The notes: generated from the letters alone by a model not told the origin. Shown: positions 1 to 7,578, numbered from the stretch's first letter. The stretch: 15,512 nucleotides of DNA from Clostridiales bacterium (GCA_022777455.1 JALFGI010000037.1:1-15512); one strand, 5' to 3'. Numbers and translations: made by a program.

Positions 1-510
1 GCCTTCCTTAGCCATGAGCTGGGCGTAGGCACCGGCAGAGCGAACCAACTGGGCGCCGCGGCCGGGATGCATCTCGATATTGTGGATCACAGTACCAACG
101 GGGATGTTGGCAATGGGCAGGCAGTTGCCGGGCTTGATGTCAGCGGAGGCGGAGGAGATAACCTGGTCGCCGGCATTCAGACCGTAGGGGGCCAGAATGT
201 AGCTCAGGGTCTCGTCCTCATACTTGATCAGAGCGATGAAAGCGGAGCGGTTGGGATCGTACTCGATGCGCTGCACGGTGGCGGGCATATCAACCTTCTG
301 GCGCTTGAAGTCGATCACGCGGTACTTGCGCTTGTTGCCGCCGCCCTTGTGGCGGACGGTGATGTGACCGTAGGAGTTGCGACCTGCATTCTTCTTGAGG
401 GTCTCAACCAGGCTACGCTCAGGTTTTGCCTTCTTATCCACACCGTCGAAAGCGGAAACAGTCATGTTTCTGCGGGCCGGGGTGTAAGGCTTGAAAGTTT
501 TAATAGCCAT
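1..510 (-). CDS. rplB: 50S ribosomal protein L2, N-terminal part (cut by window edge)
   Basis: This encodes the first 170 residues of ribosomal protein L2, a primary 23S rRNA-binding protein needed for subunit association and peptidyl-transferase centre assembly. The product begins [17 protein letters not shown] and contains the family-typical stretches [22 protein letters not shown] and a later [26 protein letters not shown] region, matching the N-terminal OB-fold and the start of the SH3-like domain. L2 is normally about 275 residues, so roughly 105 C-terminal residues lie beyond the left edge. The ATG at 508-510 follows a GGAGAG-type ribosome binding site. It is the fifth gene of the S10 operon, 29 bp after rplW. 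Identity is near certain. Confidence 0.98.
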   Translation of the reverse strand, partial: MAIKTFKPYTPARRNMTVSAFDGVDKKAKPERSLVETLKKNAGRNSYGHITVRHKGGGNKRKYRVIDFKRQKVDMPATVQRIEYDPNRSAFIALIKYEDETLSYILAPYGLNAGDQVISSASADIKPGNCLPIANIPVGTVIHNIEMHPGRGAQLVRSAGAYAQLMAKEG

Positions 511-539
511 TTGCGTTTCTCTCCTTTATTGAGATTGGT

Positions 540-836
540 TTAGACCATACCCTCGAAGAACTCGATGGTCTTGGAATCGGCAGTCAGGGTGACGATCGCC
601 TTCTTGTAGTCAGGACGCTTGCCCACGGGATAAGCGCCGGTGCGCTTGGCCTTACCCTGCATGCGGACGGTGTTGACCTTGGCGACCTTCACACCAAAGA
701 TCTGCTCGATGGCAGCTTTGATCTCGGTCTTGTTGGAGTCAACGTCCACCATGAAGACGTACTTCTTATCAGCGACAGCCTCCATGGACTGCTCGGTGAT
801 GACAGGTCTTCTGATAATATCGTAAATGTTCTTCAT
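540..836 (-). CDS. rplW: 50S ribosomal protein L23
   Basis: Full-length L23 of 98 residues, the usual size. L23 binds domain III of 23S rRNA at the exit of the peptide tunnel, where it docks trigger factor and SRP. Diagnostic parts are the N-terminal [12 protein letters not shown] (family pattern I.rPv.TEks), the central [23 protein letters not shown], and [12 protein letters not shown] leading into a basic loop. The start ATG at 834-836 overlaps the rplD stop codon by one base (TAATG), so the two are probably translationally coupled. Position between L4 and L2 is the standard S10 operon order. Confidence 0.98.
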   Translation of the reverse strand: MKNIYDIIRRPVITEQSMEAVADKKYVFMVDVDSNKTEIKAAIEQIFGVKVAKVNTVRMQGKAKRTGAYPVGKRPDYKKAIVTLTADSKTIEFFEGMV

Positions 837-1456
837 TATGCGAATACCTCCACGATCTTGGCCAGGGAAGCCTGATCCACAACCAGCTTGTCGGCGTGCA
901 GCACGTCGTAAACATTCAGCAGGTTAGCGAAGGTGACCTCGCAGCCGGCGATGTTGCGGCCGGACTTCACAACGTTCTGGTCAGCCTCGGCGGTAACCAC
1001 CAGAGTCTTGGTGGTGCAGCCAACGGCGTTCAGGAATGCAGCGAACTCCTTGGTCTTGGGAGCGGCCATCTTGATGGCGTCGATGACGACAACGGCCTGC
1101 TCGGCGGCCTTGGCGCTCAGGACGCTCTTCAGAGCCAGGCGCTTCGCCTTCTTGTTCATGGCGTAGCTGTAATCCCGGGGCTTGGGAGCAAACACGATAC
1201 CACCGTGGGTCCACTGGGGAGCGCGGGTGGAACCCTGACGGGCGCGGCCGGTGCCCTTCTGACGCCAGGGCTTGCGGCCACCGCCGGAAACCTCAGCGCG
1301 GGTCAGAGCGCTCTGGGTGCCCTGGCGCTTGTTGGCCAGGTGATTCTTGACTGCGTCGTGAACGACGGCAGCGTTGGGCTCAATGCCGAACACAGCTTCG
1401 GGCAGTTCGATCTCGCCAACCTGCTTGCCAGCCATATTGTAAACTTTCGTAAGCAT
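836..1456 (-). CDS. rplD: 50S ribosomal protein L4
   Basis: Full-length L4 of 206 residues. L4 binds 23S rRNA domain I early in assembly, and its long loop lines the exit tunnel near the macrolide site. The loop is visible at roughly residues 45-85: [40 protein letters not shown] in outline, with the conserved [16 protein letters not shown] core. In E. coli L4 also represses its own operon through the S10 leader; whether that holds here is unknown. The start ATG at 1454-1456 is preceded by an AAGGAGA site. It lies 19 bp after rplC and overlaps rplW by one base. Confidence 0.98.
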   Translation of the reverse strand: MLTKVYNMAGKQVGEIELPEAVFGIEPNAAVVHDAVKNHLANKRQGTQSALTRAEVSGGGRKPWRQKGTGRARQGSTRAPQWTHGGIVFAPKPRDYSYAMNKKAKRLALKSVLSAKAAEQAVVVIDAIKMAAPKTKEFAAFLNAVGCTTKTLVVTAEADQNVVKSGRNIAGCEVTFANLLNVYDVLHADKLVVDQASLAKIVEVFA

Positions 1457-1475
1457 GATTTAAGATCTCCTTTCC

Positions 1476-2195
1476 TTAGCCTCTTGCGGAAGCCTTCTGG
1501 GGATTTCTGCCGGAAGCCTTCTGCGGGTTCTTGCTGATGCCGGTCTCCACGTTCTTGACCTTGTTGTTCTTCACGGTGTTGCGCAGGTAAACCAGGCCGC
1601 CCTTGGGGCCGGGAATGGCGCCGCGAATGACGATCATGTTCAGCTCGGCGTCAACCTTCACAACGTCCAGGTTCTCGATGGTGACCTGCTCGCAGCCCAT
1701 CTGGCCTGCGCCGATCTTGCCGGGGAAGATACGGGACTGGTGAGAGGAGGCGCCCATGGAGCCTGCGTGACGGTGGACAGGGCCGCCGCCGTGGGTCATG
1801 GGGGTACGGCCGGCGCCATAGCGCTTCACAACGCCCTGGTAGCCGTGGCCCTTGGTGATGCCGGTCACGTCGATCTTGTCGCCGGCAGCGAAGGTGTCAG
1901 CCTTGACTTCGTCGCCGACGTTCATTTCGGCAGCGCCGTCCAGCTTGAACTCCTTCAGGTACTTCTTGGGGGCAACGCCAGCCTTCTTCAGGTGGCCTGC
2001 CTCAGGCTTGCTGAGCTTGGATTCCTTCACGTCGCCGAAGCCCAGCTGGACGGCTACGTAGCCGTCGGTCTCAACGGTCTTCTTCTGAGTCACGACGCAG
2101 GGGCCTGCTTCCACGACGGTAACAGGGATCACCTTGCCGCTCTCATCGAAGATCTGGGTCATGCCCACTTTTTTGCCGATGATTGCTTTCTGCAT
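1476..2195 (-). CDS. rplC: 50S ribosomal protein L3
   Basis: L3 of 239 residues, an early-assembly 23S rRNA-binding protein that reaches toward the peptidyl-transferase centre. The N-terminus [20 protein letters not shown] is typical, and the central region [31 protein letters not shown] contains the extended loop and the conserved GGxxHRxxGS motif. It is about 25-30 residues longer than most bacterial L3 because of a basic tail in which NPQKASGR and NPQKASAR occur in tandem (about residues 221-238). The start ATG at 2193-2195 follows AAAGGAGAA. It lies 114 bp downstream of rpsJ. Confidence 0.98.
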   Translation of the reverse strand: MQKAIIGKKVGMTQIFDESGKVIPVTVVEAGPCVVTQKKTVETDGYVAVQLGFGDVKESKLSKPEAGHLKKAGVAPKKYLKEFKLDGAAEMNVGDEVKADTFAAGDKIDVTGITKGHGYQGVVKRYGAGRTPMTHGGGPVHRHAGSMGASSHQSRIFPGKIGAGQMGCEQVTIENLDVVKVDAELNMIVIRGAIPGPKGGLVYLRNTVKNNKVKNVETGISKNPQKASGRNPQKASARG

Positions 2196-2309
2196 GTTTG
2201 GTTTTCTCCTTTAATTAGGTTATTGGTTGACTTCTGCATTGGGACAAAAGCCAACATGACCCGTCCGCCCGATGCCAGACAGTGCGGGCAGCGGTAACTC
2301 CCGAGGGAA

Positions 2310-2621
2310 TTACAGCTTTATCTCTATCTCAACGCCAGCGGGGAGATCCAGGCTCATCAGGGCCTCGATGGTCTTCTGGTTGGGGTTGAGGATATCGATC
2401 AGTCTCTTGTGGGTTCTGCGCTCGAACTGCTCACGGCTGTCCTTGTACTTGTGAACAGCGCGAAGGATGGTGACAACTTCCTTCTTGGTGGGCAGAGGGA
2501 TGGGGCCGGAAACCTGTGCGCCGTTGCGCTTTGCGGTCTCCACGATCTTTGCAGCGCTGGAGTCGATCAGCTGGTGATCGTAAGCCTTCAGCCGAATGCG
2601 GATCATTTGCTGGTTTGCCAT
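2310..2621 (-). CDS. rpsJ: 30S ribosomal protein S10 (NusE)
   Basis: S10 of 103 residues, the usual length. S10 sits in the head of the 30S subunit and, as NusE, also joins NusB in transcription antitermination and links NusG to the ribosome. The start [20 protein letters not shown] and the centre [38 protein letters not shown] are hallmark S10 sequence. The ATG at 2619-2621 follows AAGGAGG. It is the first gene of the operon, behind a leader of about 270 nt and a strong promoter. Identity is certain. Confidence 0.99.
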   Translation of the reverse strand: MANQQMIRIRLKAYDHQLIDSSAAKIVETAKRNGAQVSGPIPLPTKKEVVTILRAVHKYKDSREQFERRTHKRLIDILNPNQKTIEALMSLDLPAGVEIEIKL

Positions 2622-2892
2622 AGTTTTTGTTTCCTCCTTGATGTGACGTACTCAGTTGTGAGATGGCTGGGTACGGTCGAACTCTTCTGTCCGCGCCTCC
2701 GTGCGTATCATTCCAGGGCATGAAAATTGGCCGACAAGCGCCGACCATTCTTCTCTGCCTGGCGATATACGCCAGCGCAAAAGAAGCGTTCAGCCGCCCG
2801 ATGACCGGACATACTCCGCAGAAGTTACCGCCATAAGACGCAATCTCCTGCATCATCGCATTGCGCATCGCAGAGTTTCCCCCCACACGCGC
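2622..2892 (-). promoter_or_regulatory. Long 5' leader of the S10 operon
   Basis: About 270 transcribed bases lie between the promoter and rpsJ with no convincing gene. The clearest structure is a hairpin with arms at 2759-2764 and 2770-2775 (CTGGCG/CGCCAG), extended by a second paired segment (TTCTT at 2748-2752 with AAGAA at 2781-2785). A leader this long in front of S10 is a typical place for feedback control by a ribosomal protein (L4 in gammaproteobacteria). No established leader family was recognised here, so the regulatory role is inference. Confidence 0.45.
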
Positions 2893-2898
2893 AGGGAT

Positions 2899-2927
2899 AT
2901 GATACCACCGCCCAAGCCAAATGTCAA
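2899..2927 (-). promoter_or_regulatory. Main promoter of the S10 operon
   Basis: On the minus strand TTGACA (2922-2927) is followed after 17 bp by TATCAT (2899-2904), a near-consensus sigma-A promoter. Transcription would start near 2891-2893, giving a leader of about 270 nt before rpsJ. A possible weaker second promoter lies just upstream: TTGACA at 2960-2965, a 16-bp spacer, and TATTCT at 2938-2943. Confidence 0.8.
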
Positions 2928-2989
2928 GCATTTTTTCAGAATAATTTACAAAGATTCGCTGTCAAATTCGTGGATAATGGAGATTTTTT

Positions 2990-3013
2990 TGCTGTGGACA
3001 CCTGTCCGCAGCA
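2990..3013. repeat. Inverted repeat between divergent promoters
   Basis: TGCTGTGGACA (2990-3000) and TGTCCGCAGCA (3003-3013) form an 11-bp stem with one G-T pair around a very short loop. It lies between the S10 promoter (minus strand) and the promoter of the membrane-protein gene at 3136. The T-run is on the wrong side for an intrinsic terminator of plus-strand transcription, so it could be an operator or simply a hairpin. Confidence 0.5.
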
Positions 3014-3056
3014 ACAGGACATCCGGGGTAGTTTCTGCCCTTCCCGGAAAATGCTC

Positions 3057-3085
3057 TTCCCAATTATCCGATTTCGTTGTATAAT
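3057..3085 (+). promoter_or_regulatory. Promoter of the GtrII-like gene
   Basis: A perfect TATAAT (3080-3085) lies 17 bp after TTCCCA (3057-3062), a weak -35 hexamer. Transcription would start near 3092, about 45 nt before the ATG at 3136. An AGGAGG ribosome binding site occupies 3124-3129. Confidence 0.6.
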
Positions 3086-3135
3086 CTATTTATATTATTG
3101 TAGTCCGCCCCCGGGGCGTTCTGAGGAGGTTACCC

Positions 3136-4656
3136 ATGTCCGCTTCCCTGCTGACCCGGCTTGACCGGGAGAAAAACCGTTTCACCACCATTTTTCTCGC
3201 CACATTTCTCTGGGGGCTGGCCGCCCACGGCTATGCTCTGCTGAATTTCACCATCTCCCACGATTCCCTGAACGAATTCTGGGTCTTTCATTCCATGGGC
3301 TACTACTCCGGGTCGGTGGCCCAGTGGAAAATTGCCCTGGGTCGTTTCCTGACGCCGGTGTACCAGCTGCTGTTCCGGGGTGAAACCGTCGCTCCCTGGT
3401 ATAGCGGAATGCTGGCCCTGGTCTGGATTGCCTTGGCCGTGTGGGTTACAGCCTGGGTCTTTGACATCCGGGAGCGCTGGCTGCTGATTTTCACCTGCGG
3501 CATTTTCACCGTCAACCTGTCCACGACCGCCTTTACCGCCACCTACCTGTCCGACCTGGATGCCAATATGTTTGCGGTACTGGCAGCGGTGTGCGCCGTA
3601 TTCTTCTGGAAGCAGGGCGGCCGGCGTCAGCTGTTTGCCATCCCGATGCTGGTGGTCACCCTGGGCCTCTACCAGAGCTTGCTCTCCGTCTACATCAGCT
3701 TCGTGATTTTCCTGTGCATTCTCCGCCTGGCCGATGGCGACCAGGTGAAAGCCGTTTTCCCGGACGGCCTGCGGGCCATTGGGCTGATGGCTGTGGGCGG
3801 CGTTTTGTACCTTCTTCTGTCCAAAGCCGCCTGTGCTCTGGCGGGTCTGACCCTGACCCAGCAGGAGAACGGCCTGGCCAATATGCTGGGGGGAGACAGC
3901 AGCATCATTGCGCTGCTGATCACCACCTTCACCAGCTGGCTGAGTCTCTTTGCCATTGAGGCCCCCAGAATCAACGGCATTTTCAATGCCCTGCTGTTCC
4001 TCTCCGCCTTCCTCCTGGTGGTGGACATTCTGCGCAGCAAGCAGATTCCCACTGCGAACAAGGTGCTCATTCTTCTGCTGGGCATTCTGCTCCCCTTCGG
4101 TGCCAACGTCTCCACCTTTCTGAACAGCGGCAAGGTACACCTGCTGATGTTCTACGCCGCCTGGCTTCTGTACCTGCTGATTCTTCTGCTGTGCCGCCGG
4201 GTCAGTGACCGGAAGCCCAAAGCCCTTCTGCTGTGCAGCCTTCTGATCGGCCTGGTGCTGTTTTCCAACATCCGCTTTTCCAACCAGCTGCACACCCGCA
4301 AGGATCAGGAGCGGCAGGCTGCTCTGTCCCTGATGACCCGGGTCACCGACCGGATCGAACAGGCCGAAGGTTATGTCCCCGGGGAAACGGAGGTAGCCAT
4401 CCTGGGCGCGCCGGATGTGGAACCGCTGTCCGGCTACGACCAGACCTACGAAATCACCGGCGCCATCTTCTCCACCCCCATCACCAACGAGGATTTTTAC
4501 GACGCCTATTTCACCACCGTCCTGCAGAATCCCATCCGCCTGTGTGATTCCCAACGCCGGGAAGAATTGGCCGCTCAGGCCCAGGCTCTCCCCGCCTTCC
4601 CCTCCGCCGACTGCATCACCTGGATCGACGGTACCCTGGTGATCAGGCTTTCCTGA
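3136..4656 (+). CDS. GT-C type membrane glycosyltransferase (GtrII-like)
   Basis: A 506-residue polytopic membrane protein resembling the glucosyltransferase GtrII family (Glucos_trans_II), which transfers sugars from lipid-linked donors onto cell-surface polymers outside the membrane. A hydrophobic helix at about residues 17-38 is followed by an outer loop with an acidic residue in SHDSLNEF (41-48), where GT-C enzymes carry their catalytic Asp, and then ALGRF (67-71). About ten further hydrophobic segments run to about residue 380. A soluble tail follows (about 385-506) with TDRIEQAEG and ITWIDGTLVIRLS. The start ATG has AGGAGG 6 bp upstream. It appears monocistronic. Family assignment is from pattern memory, and the substrate is unknown. 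Confidence 0.72.
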   Translation: MSASLLTRLDREKNRFTTIFLATFLWGLAAHGYALLNFTISHDSLNEFWVFHSMGYYSGSVAQWKIALGRFLTPVYQLLFRGETVAPWYSGMLALVWIALAVWVTAWVFDIRERWLLIFTCGIFTVNLSTTAFTATYLSDLDANMFAVLAAVCAVFFWKQGGRRQLFAIPMLVVTLGLYQSLLSVYISFVIFLCILRLADGDQVKAVFPDGLRAIGLMAVGGVLYLLLSKAACALAGLTLTQQENGLANMLGGDSSIIALLITTFTSWLSLFAIEAPRINGIFNALLFLSAFLLVVDILRSKQIPTANKVLILLLGILLPFGANVSTFLNSGKVHLLMFYAAWLLYLLILLLCRRVSDRKPKALLLCSLLIGLVLFSNIRFSNQLHTRKDQERQAALSLMTRVTDRIEQAEGYVPGETEVAILGAPDVEPLSGYDQTYEITGAIFSTPITNEDFYDAYFTTVLQNPIRLCDSQRREELAAQAQALPAFPSADCITWIDGTLVIRLS

Positions 4657-4697
4657 GCCCTTGGAAGAAAAAGGAAGTTAAAGTATTTTTAACACCA

Positions 4698-4727
4698 TTG
4701 ATTTTTCTGCCCATACCAATATATAAT
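4698..4727 (+). promoter_or_regulatory. Promoter of the TlpA / CXXC / 4Fe-4S operon
   Basis: TTGATT (4698-4703), an 18-bp spacer and TATAAT (4722-4727) form a good sigma-A promoter. Transcription would start near 4734 and give a leader of about 145 nt containing the palindromic element at 4753-4836. The ribosome binding site GGAGG is at 4870-4874. Confidence 0.65.
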
Positions 4728-4752
4728 GCCTATATCGGTTCACCCCGCATAC

Positions 4753-4836
4753 AAGTTGTTATTTGTTGCACAAGCCTTCGCAGGGGCGGCTGGTAGCCGC
4801 CCCGACGGTGGCGTGTACGATAAACAGCAATTTATC
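4753..4836. repeat. Dispersed palindromic element in the 5' leader
   Basis: The core is a 9-bp stem, GGGGCGGCT (4783-4791) with AGCCGCCCC (4795-4803). The outer ends are imperfect inverted copies: the AAGTTGTT-ATTTGTTGCAC side matches the complement of GTACGATAAACAGCAATTT on the right. The same GGGCGGC-hairpin module and a related CGATAAACNNCAAT end occur around 10756-10980 in this window. It looks like a small MITE/REP-type element that landed between the promoter at 4698 and the gene at 4880. Confidence 0.55.
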
Positions 4837-4879
4837 CCTTGTCCAAGCAAACCGATCAACACAACGAATGGAGGTCCAT

Positions 4880-5929
4880 ATGAAACGATTTTTTTGTCTG
4901 ATTTTATCTGCGGTGCTGGCACTGTCCCTCATTCCCGCCGCCTTTGCGGATCTGGAGGGAGAACCCCAGCGGTGCATCGATCTGAGGCTGGAGTGCAATT
5001 CTTCCACCGGATACACCTGGCAGGCGGTATCCTCTGACGAGGAAATCGCCTATGTCCAGGACCTTGGCATCACCGCCCAGGAGGACAGTGAACTGGTGGG
5101 CGCTCCCGCCACCGCCGCTTTCCGCATCTGCGGCGCTGCCCCCGGTGAAACGGAAATCGCCTTCGCCTATGCCCGAAGCTGGGAGGATGAAGCGCCCGCC
5201 ATCGCCTTCACCGTCCCTGTCACCGTGGACGAAGGTCTGAATGTGGCCGGGCTCAGCGAGATTGCCCTGCCCCGGGAAAAGGACACCGGCTGGAGCTTTG
5301 AAATGTCCGACGGCAGCATTCTGGAGGTAACGGACCAGGGCGGCGACGAAGGCGACCAGGTCTTCACCCTCGCGCCCCTGAAGAATGGCTTTGAGGAAAT
5401 CACCTTCACCTGCTTCTCCCTGGAGGGTCAAAAGCCCGGCGTCTTTACCTACCGGATCATGACCGAGGGAGAAACGGCTTCCATTTATGAAATCGAGTAC
5501 ACTAGTGCCAAGGAAACGTTCGCCCCTGCCTTCCAGTTCACCACCACGGATTTGGAGGGCAACGAGGTCACCGAGCAGATTTTCGCCGGCCACAGCCTCA
5601 CCATTTTGAATTTCTGGGAGCCCTGGTGCGGCCCCTGTGTGGCGGAAATGCCTTTCCTGGAGCAACTCAGCCAGGAATACACAGACAAAGGCATTCAGGT
5701 CATCGGCGTGTTTGCCACCCCGAATGCCGACGAGGATGTGCAGGCCGTGCTGGACAGCACCGGCGTGAGCTACCCCATTTTGCGCTATGTGAAGGAATTC
5801 GGCTTCATGCAGACCGGTTATGTTCCCACCACGGCCATCGTGGATGGCAACGGTACCATCGTACACGGTCCCTTCGCCGGGGCAATGAACTATGCCAGCT
5901 GGTGTGCCCTGATTGAGGAGCTGCTATGA
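4880..5929 (+). CDS. Secreted chagasin-like / TlpA thioredoxin fusion protein
   Basis: A 349-residue exported protein. Residues 1-23 are a signal peptide (MKRFFC, hydrophobic core, AAFA cleavage). Residues 25-118 resemble the chagasin/I42 cysteine-protease-inhibitor fold: the loop NSSTGYTW (40-47) matches NPTTGYxW, and YARSWED (97-103) matches the later R-P-W loop. Residues 125-198 look like a second, degenerate copy (DTGWSF, LAPLKNGFEEITF). Residues 213-349 are a TlpA-type thioredoxin domain with WCGPC (249-253) and the cis-proline in YVPTT (314-318). The ATG at 4880 is chosen because GGAGG lies just upstream and it creates the signal peptide. It overlaps the next gene by ATGA. It probably acts as an extracytoplasmic thiol reductase or electron carrier; the target is unknown. 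Confidence 0.82.
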   Translation: MKRFFCLILSAVLALSLIPAAFADLEGEPQRCIDLRLECNSSTGYTWQAVSSDEEIAYVQDLGITAQEDSELVGAPATAAFRICGAAPGETEIAFAYARSWEDEAPAIAFTVPVTVDEGLNVAGLSEIALPREKDTGWSFEMSDGSILEVTDQGGDEGDQVFTLAPLKNGFEEITFTCFSLEGQKPGVFTYRIMTEGETASIYEIEYTSAKETFAPAFQFTTTDLEGNEVTEQIFAGHSLTILNFWEPWCGPCVAEMPFLEQLSQEYTDKGIQVIGVFATPNADEDVQAVLDSTGVSYPILRYVKEFGFMQTGYVPTTAIVDGNGTIVHGPFAGAMNYASWCALIEELL

Positions 5930-6063
5930 AAAAGAATCTCCCCGCCCTGCTGACCCTGACTGCCGCAGCCGTGCTCATCGGCATCGGACTGTCCCAGGGG
6001 CAGAACGCCCAGGTGCTGGCCAAGGCCATTCGGGTCTGTATGGAGTGTGTTGGCATTGGATAA
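5926..6063 (+). CDS. Small CXXC-motif membrane protein (CD1871A-like)
   Basis: A 45-residue protein, MKKNLPALLTLTAAAVLIGI then GLSQGQNAQVLAKAIRVCMECVGIG. It has one N-terminal hydrophobic helix (about 6-23) and a C-terminal CMEC motif (residues 38-41), a CXXC pair well placed to exchange electrons or disulfides at the membrane surface. I recognise it as the CD1871A-type family found in clostridia between TlpA-like and 4Fe-4S membrane proteins, exactly the context here. Its ATG overlaps the preceding stop (ATGA at 5926-5929), and the following gene starts inside its 3' end, so all three are translationally coupled. The function is unproven. Confidence 0.85.
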   Translation: MKKNLPALLTLTAAAVLIGIGLSQGQNAQVLAKAIRVCMECVGIG

Positions 6064-6913
6064 AAAACGATTTGGCATTCTGGCCGCCGCTTCCCTGATT
6101 CAGAACGCCAATTTAAAAGGCTTCTTCACCGGCAAAATCTACCAGGGCCCAATTAAGAATGTATGCGTCCCGGGGCTGAACTGCTATTCCTGCCCCGGCG
6201 CCGTGGGCTCCTGCCCCATCGGCTCCCTGCAGGGCTTTCTCTCCGGGCTGAAGTTCCGGTTCCCCTACTACGTGGTGGGCCTTCTGCTGTTCTTCGGCGC
6301 GGTGCTGGGCCGGGCGGTATGCGGCCTTCTATGCCCCTTCGGCTTTTTGCAGGAGCTTCTGAACCTGATTCCCGGTATTCCCAAGAAGAACCGGTTCAAA
6401 GGAGATCAGCCCCTGCGGTATCTCAAGTACATCGTCCTGGTGGTGCTGGTCATCGTGCTGCCCCTGTGCTTCGCCCTGACCCCCTTCTTCTGCAAGTACC
6501 TCTGCCCCTCCGGCACGGTGTCGGGAATCCTGCTTGCCCTCCGGGACAAAATAGTCCGGGCCCAGTTGGGTGGCATCTTCCTATGGAAGGCATCGGTGCT
6601 GGTGCTGATTGTGGTCGGCTGCCTTGTCATCTGGCGGCCCTTCTGCAAATACCTCTGCCCCCTGGGGGCCATCTACAGCCTGTTCAACAAATTTGCCCTG
6701 TACCGCACCGACCTGGACGAGAGCAAGTGCGTCCACTGCGGCAAATGCGCCCAGGTCTGCCGCATGTGCGTGGACCCCAGTAAGTCCCCCAACAGTCCCG
6801 AGTGCATCCGCTGCGGCGACTGCGTGAAAGCCTGTCCCAAAAAGGCGCTGAAATTGGGCTTTCGGCATAAACAGAGCATTAAATCTCAGTCGGAACAGCA
6901 GAAAATATCGTAA
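6056..6913 (+). CDS. NapH/YccM-like polytopic 4Fe-4S membrane protein
   Basis: About 285 residues. Hydrophobic helices alternate with CxxxCP motifs (VCGLLCP 88-94, FCKYLCP 145-151, FCKYLCP 196-202), as in the NapH/RdxA/CcoG group, and an N-terminal cysteine patch (C37, C43, C46, C53) is present. Two C-terminal ferredoxin-type 4Fe-4S sites follow: C225-C228-C231-C235 and C250-C253-C256-C260-P. Such proteins pass electrons from cytoplasmic donors across the membrane; here the likely acceptors are the neighbouring CXXC and TlpA proteins. The start is uncertain: TTG at 6056 is preferred because it gives MDKKRF, as in relatives I recall, with GGAG at 6042-6045. GTG at 6047 is the alternative and would add three residues. 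It is the last gene of the operon. Confidence 0.85.
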   Translation: MDKKRFGILAAASLIQNANLKGFFTGKIYQGPIKNVCVPGLNCYSCPGAVGSCPIGSLQGFLSGLKFRFPYYVVGLLLFFGAVLGRAVCGLLCPFGFLQELLNLIPGIPKKNRFKGDQPLRYLKYIVLVVLVIVLPLCFALTPFFCKYLCPSGTVSGILLALRDKIVRAQLGGIFLWKASVLVLIVVGCLVIWRPFCKYLCPLGAIYSLFNKFALYRTDLDESKCVHCGKCAQVCRMCVDPSKSPNSPECIRCGDCVKACPKKALKLGFRHKQSIKSQSEQQKIS

Positions 6914-6914
6914 A

Positions 6915-6951
6915 ATTTATCGTTGATTTTTACGAATAAATCGGGTATACT
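6915..6951 (+). promoter_or_regulatory. Promoter and operator-like palindrome of the toxin-antitoxin operon
   Basis: TTGATT (6923-6928), a 17-bp spacer and TATACT (6946-6951) form a good promoter. ATTTATCGT (6915-6923) and ACGAATAAAT (6932-6941) are inverted copies with one extra base and straddle the -35 region, as expected for an autoregulatory Phd/YefM-type operator. AAGGAGG at 6961-6967 is the ribosome binding site. Confidence 0.65.
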
Positions 6952-6975
6952 GGTTTCAGAAAGGAGGCTTGCAAC

Positions 6976-7242
6976 ATGCCTAACATCAAGCCCGTCTCTG
7001 ACCTTCGTAACTATGGAGAAGTTCTGCGGGACGTTGCCGTGGGGCAGCCCGTATTTCTGACGAAAAACGGCCACGGACGCTATGCCGTTCTGGATATGGA
7101 AGAATACCGTCAATACGAGATTCTGCTCGCCAAAGAAAAGCTTCTGATCGAATTGGAAACCGGTCGCCGCAGCGGAGAGGCCGGCGGCTGGCTGGATGCC
7201 GATGCTGTGTTCCGGGAGCTTGAGGAAACGCTGAATGGCTAA
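6976..7242 (+). CDS. Type II antitoxin, Phd/YefM family
   Basis: An 88-residue protein with the Phd/YefM N-terminal DNA-binding fold: IKPVSDLRNYGEVLRDVAVGQ then PVFLTKNGHGRYAVLDMEEYRQYE (residues 4-47). The pattern of S-dl-r, followed by p-v-lTknG...yavl-meey, is typical. The C-terminal part (about 50-88) should wrap the toxin. The ATG follows AAGGAGG by 8 bp. It overlaps the toxin gene by 8 bp, the usual antitoxin-first order. It probably represses its own promoter together with the toxin, via the palindrome at 6915-6941. Confidence 0.9.
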   Translation: MPNIKPVSDLRNYGEVLRDVAVGQPVFLTKNGHGRYAVLDMEEYRQYEILLAKEKLLIELETGRRSGEAGGWLDADAVFRELEETLNG

Positions 7243-7573
7243 GATACGTTTTTCCCCGGCAGCGCGGCAGGATTTATTGGAAACAAGCGACTATATCGCT
7301 TCCAAACTCCGCAATAAACGTGCTGCCGCAGCCCTCATGAAACGACTTCAGGCAGAAGTAGCTTCTCTGACACAGTTCCCGGAATCGGGCACCCCGCTCC
7401 CTTTTCCCGGCGTAAGCATTGTATATCGGTATTTAGTATGCGGTAACTATCTGATTTTTTATCACCTTTCCGAAGACACCGCGCACATTGACCGCATCCT
7501 TTACGGCCGTCGGGATTATTTGTCCATTCTGTTTTCGAAAGAACTCTCTGAAGAGGCAGACGAGCAGCAGTAA
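7235..7573 (+). CDS. Type II toxin, ParE/RelE superfamily
   Basis: A 112-residue protein with the ParE/RelE fold. It opens KIRFSPAARQDLLETSDYIA (about 3-22), has a middle helix, then the beta strands VYRYLVCGNYLIFYHL (63-78) and the end IDRILYGRRDY (85-95), the signature strand of this superfamily. Whether it cleaves mRNA on the ribosome (RelE-like) or poisons gyrase (ParE-like) cannot be decided by eye; the GRRDY end is more often seen in ParE-like members. The tail after residue 100 is acidic. The gene starts inside the antitoxin gene and ends just before a shared terminator. Confidence 0.88.
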   Translation: MAKIRFSPAARQDLLETSDYIASKLRNKRAAAALMKRLQAEVASLTQFPESGTPLPFPGVSIVYRYLVCGNYLIFYHLSEDTAHIDRILYGRRDYLSILFSKELSEEADEQQ

Positions 7574-7578
7574 AAAAG

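Noticed and set aside
2431..2931. Frame through the S10 leader into rpsJ, a possible leader peptide
   Set aside because: It overlaps rpsJ in another frame, its first start lies upstream of the likely transcription start, and the internal ATG has no good ribosome site.
2990..3013. Intrinsic terminator between the S10 operon and the GtrII-like gene
   Set aside because: The T-run precedes the stem on the plus strand and reads as A on the minus strand, so neither direction gives a terminator; the flanking genes diverge anyway.
3130..4554. 474-residue open frame on the minus strand, rich in G and Q
   Set aside because: It is antisense to the GtrII-like membrane gene, has low-complexity G/Q-rich composition with no domain, and lacks a ribosome site.
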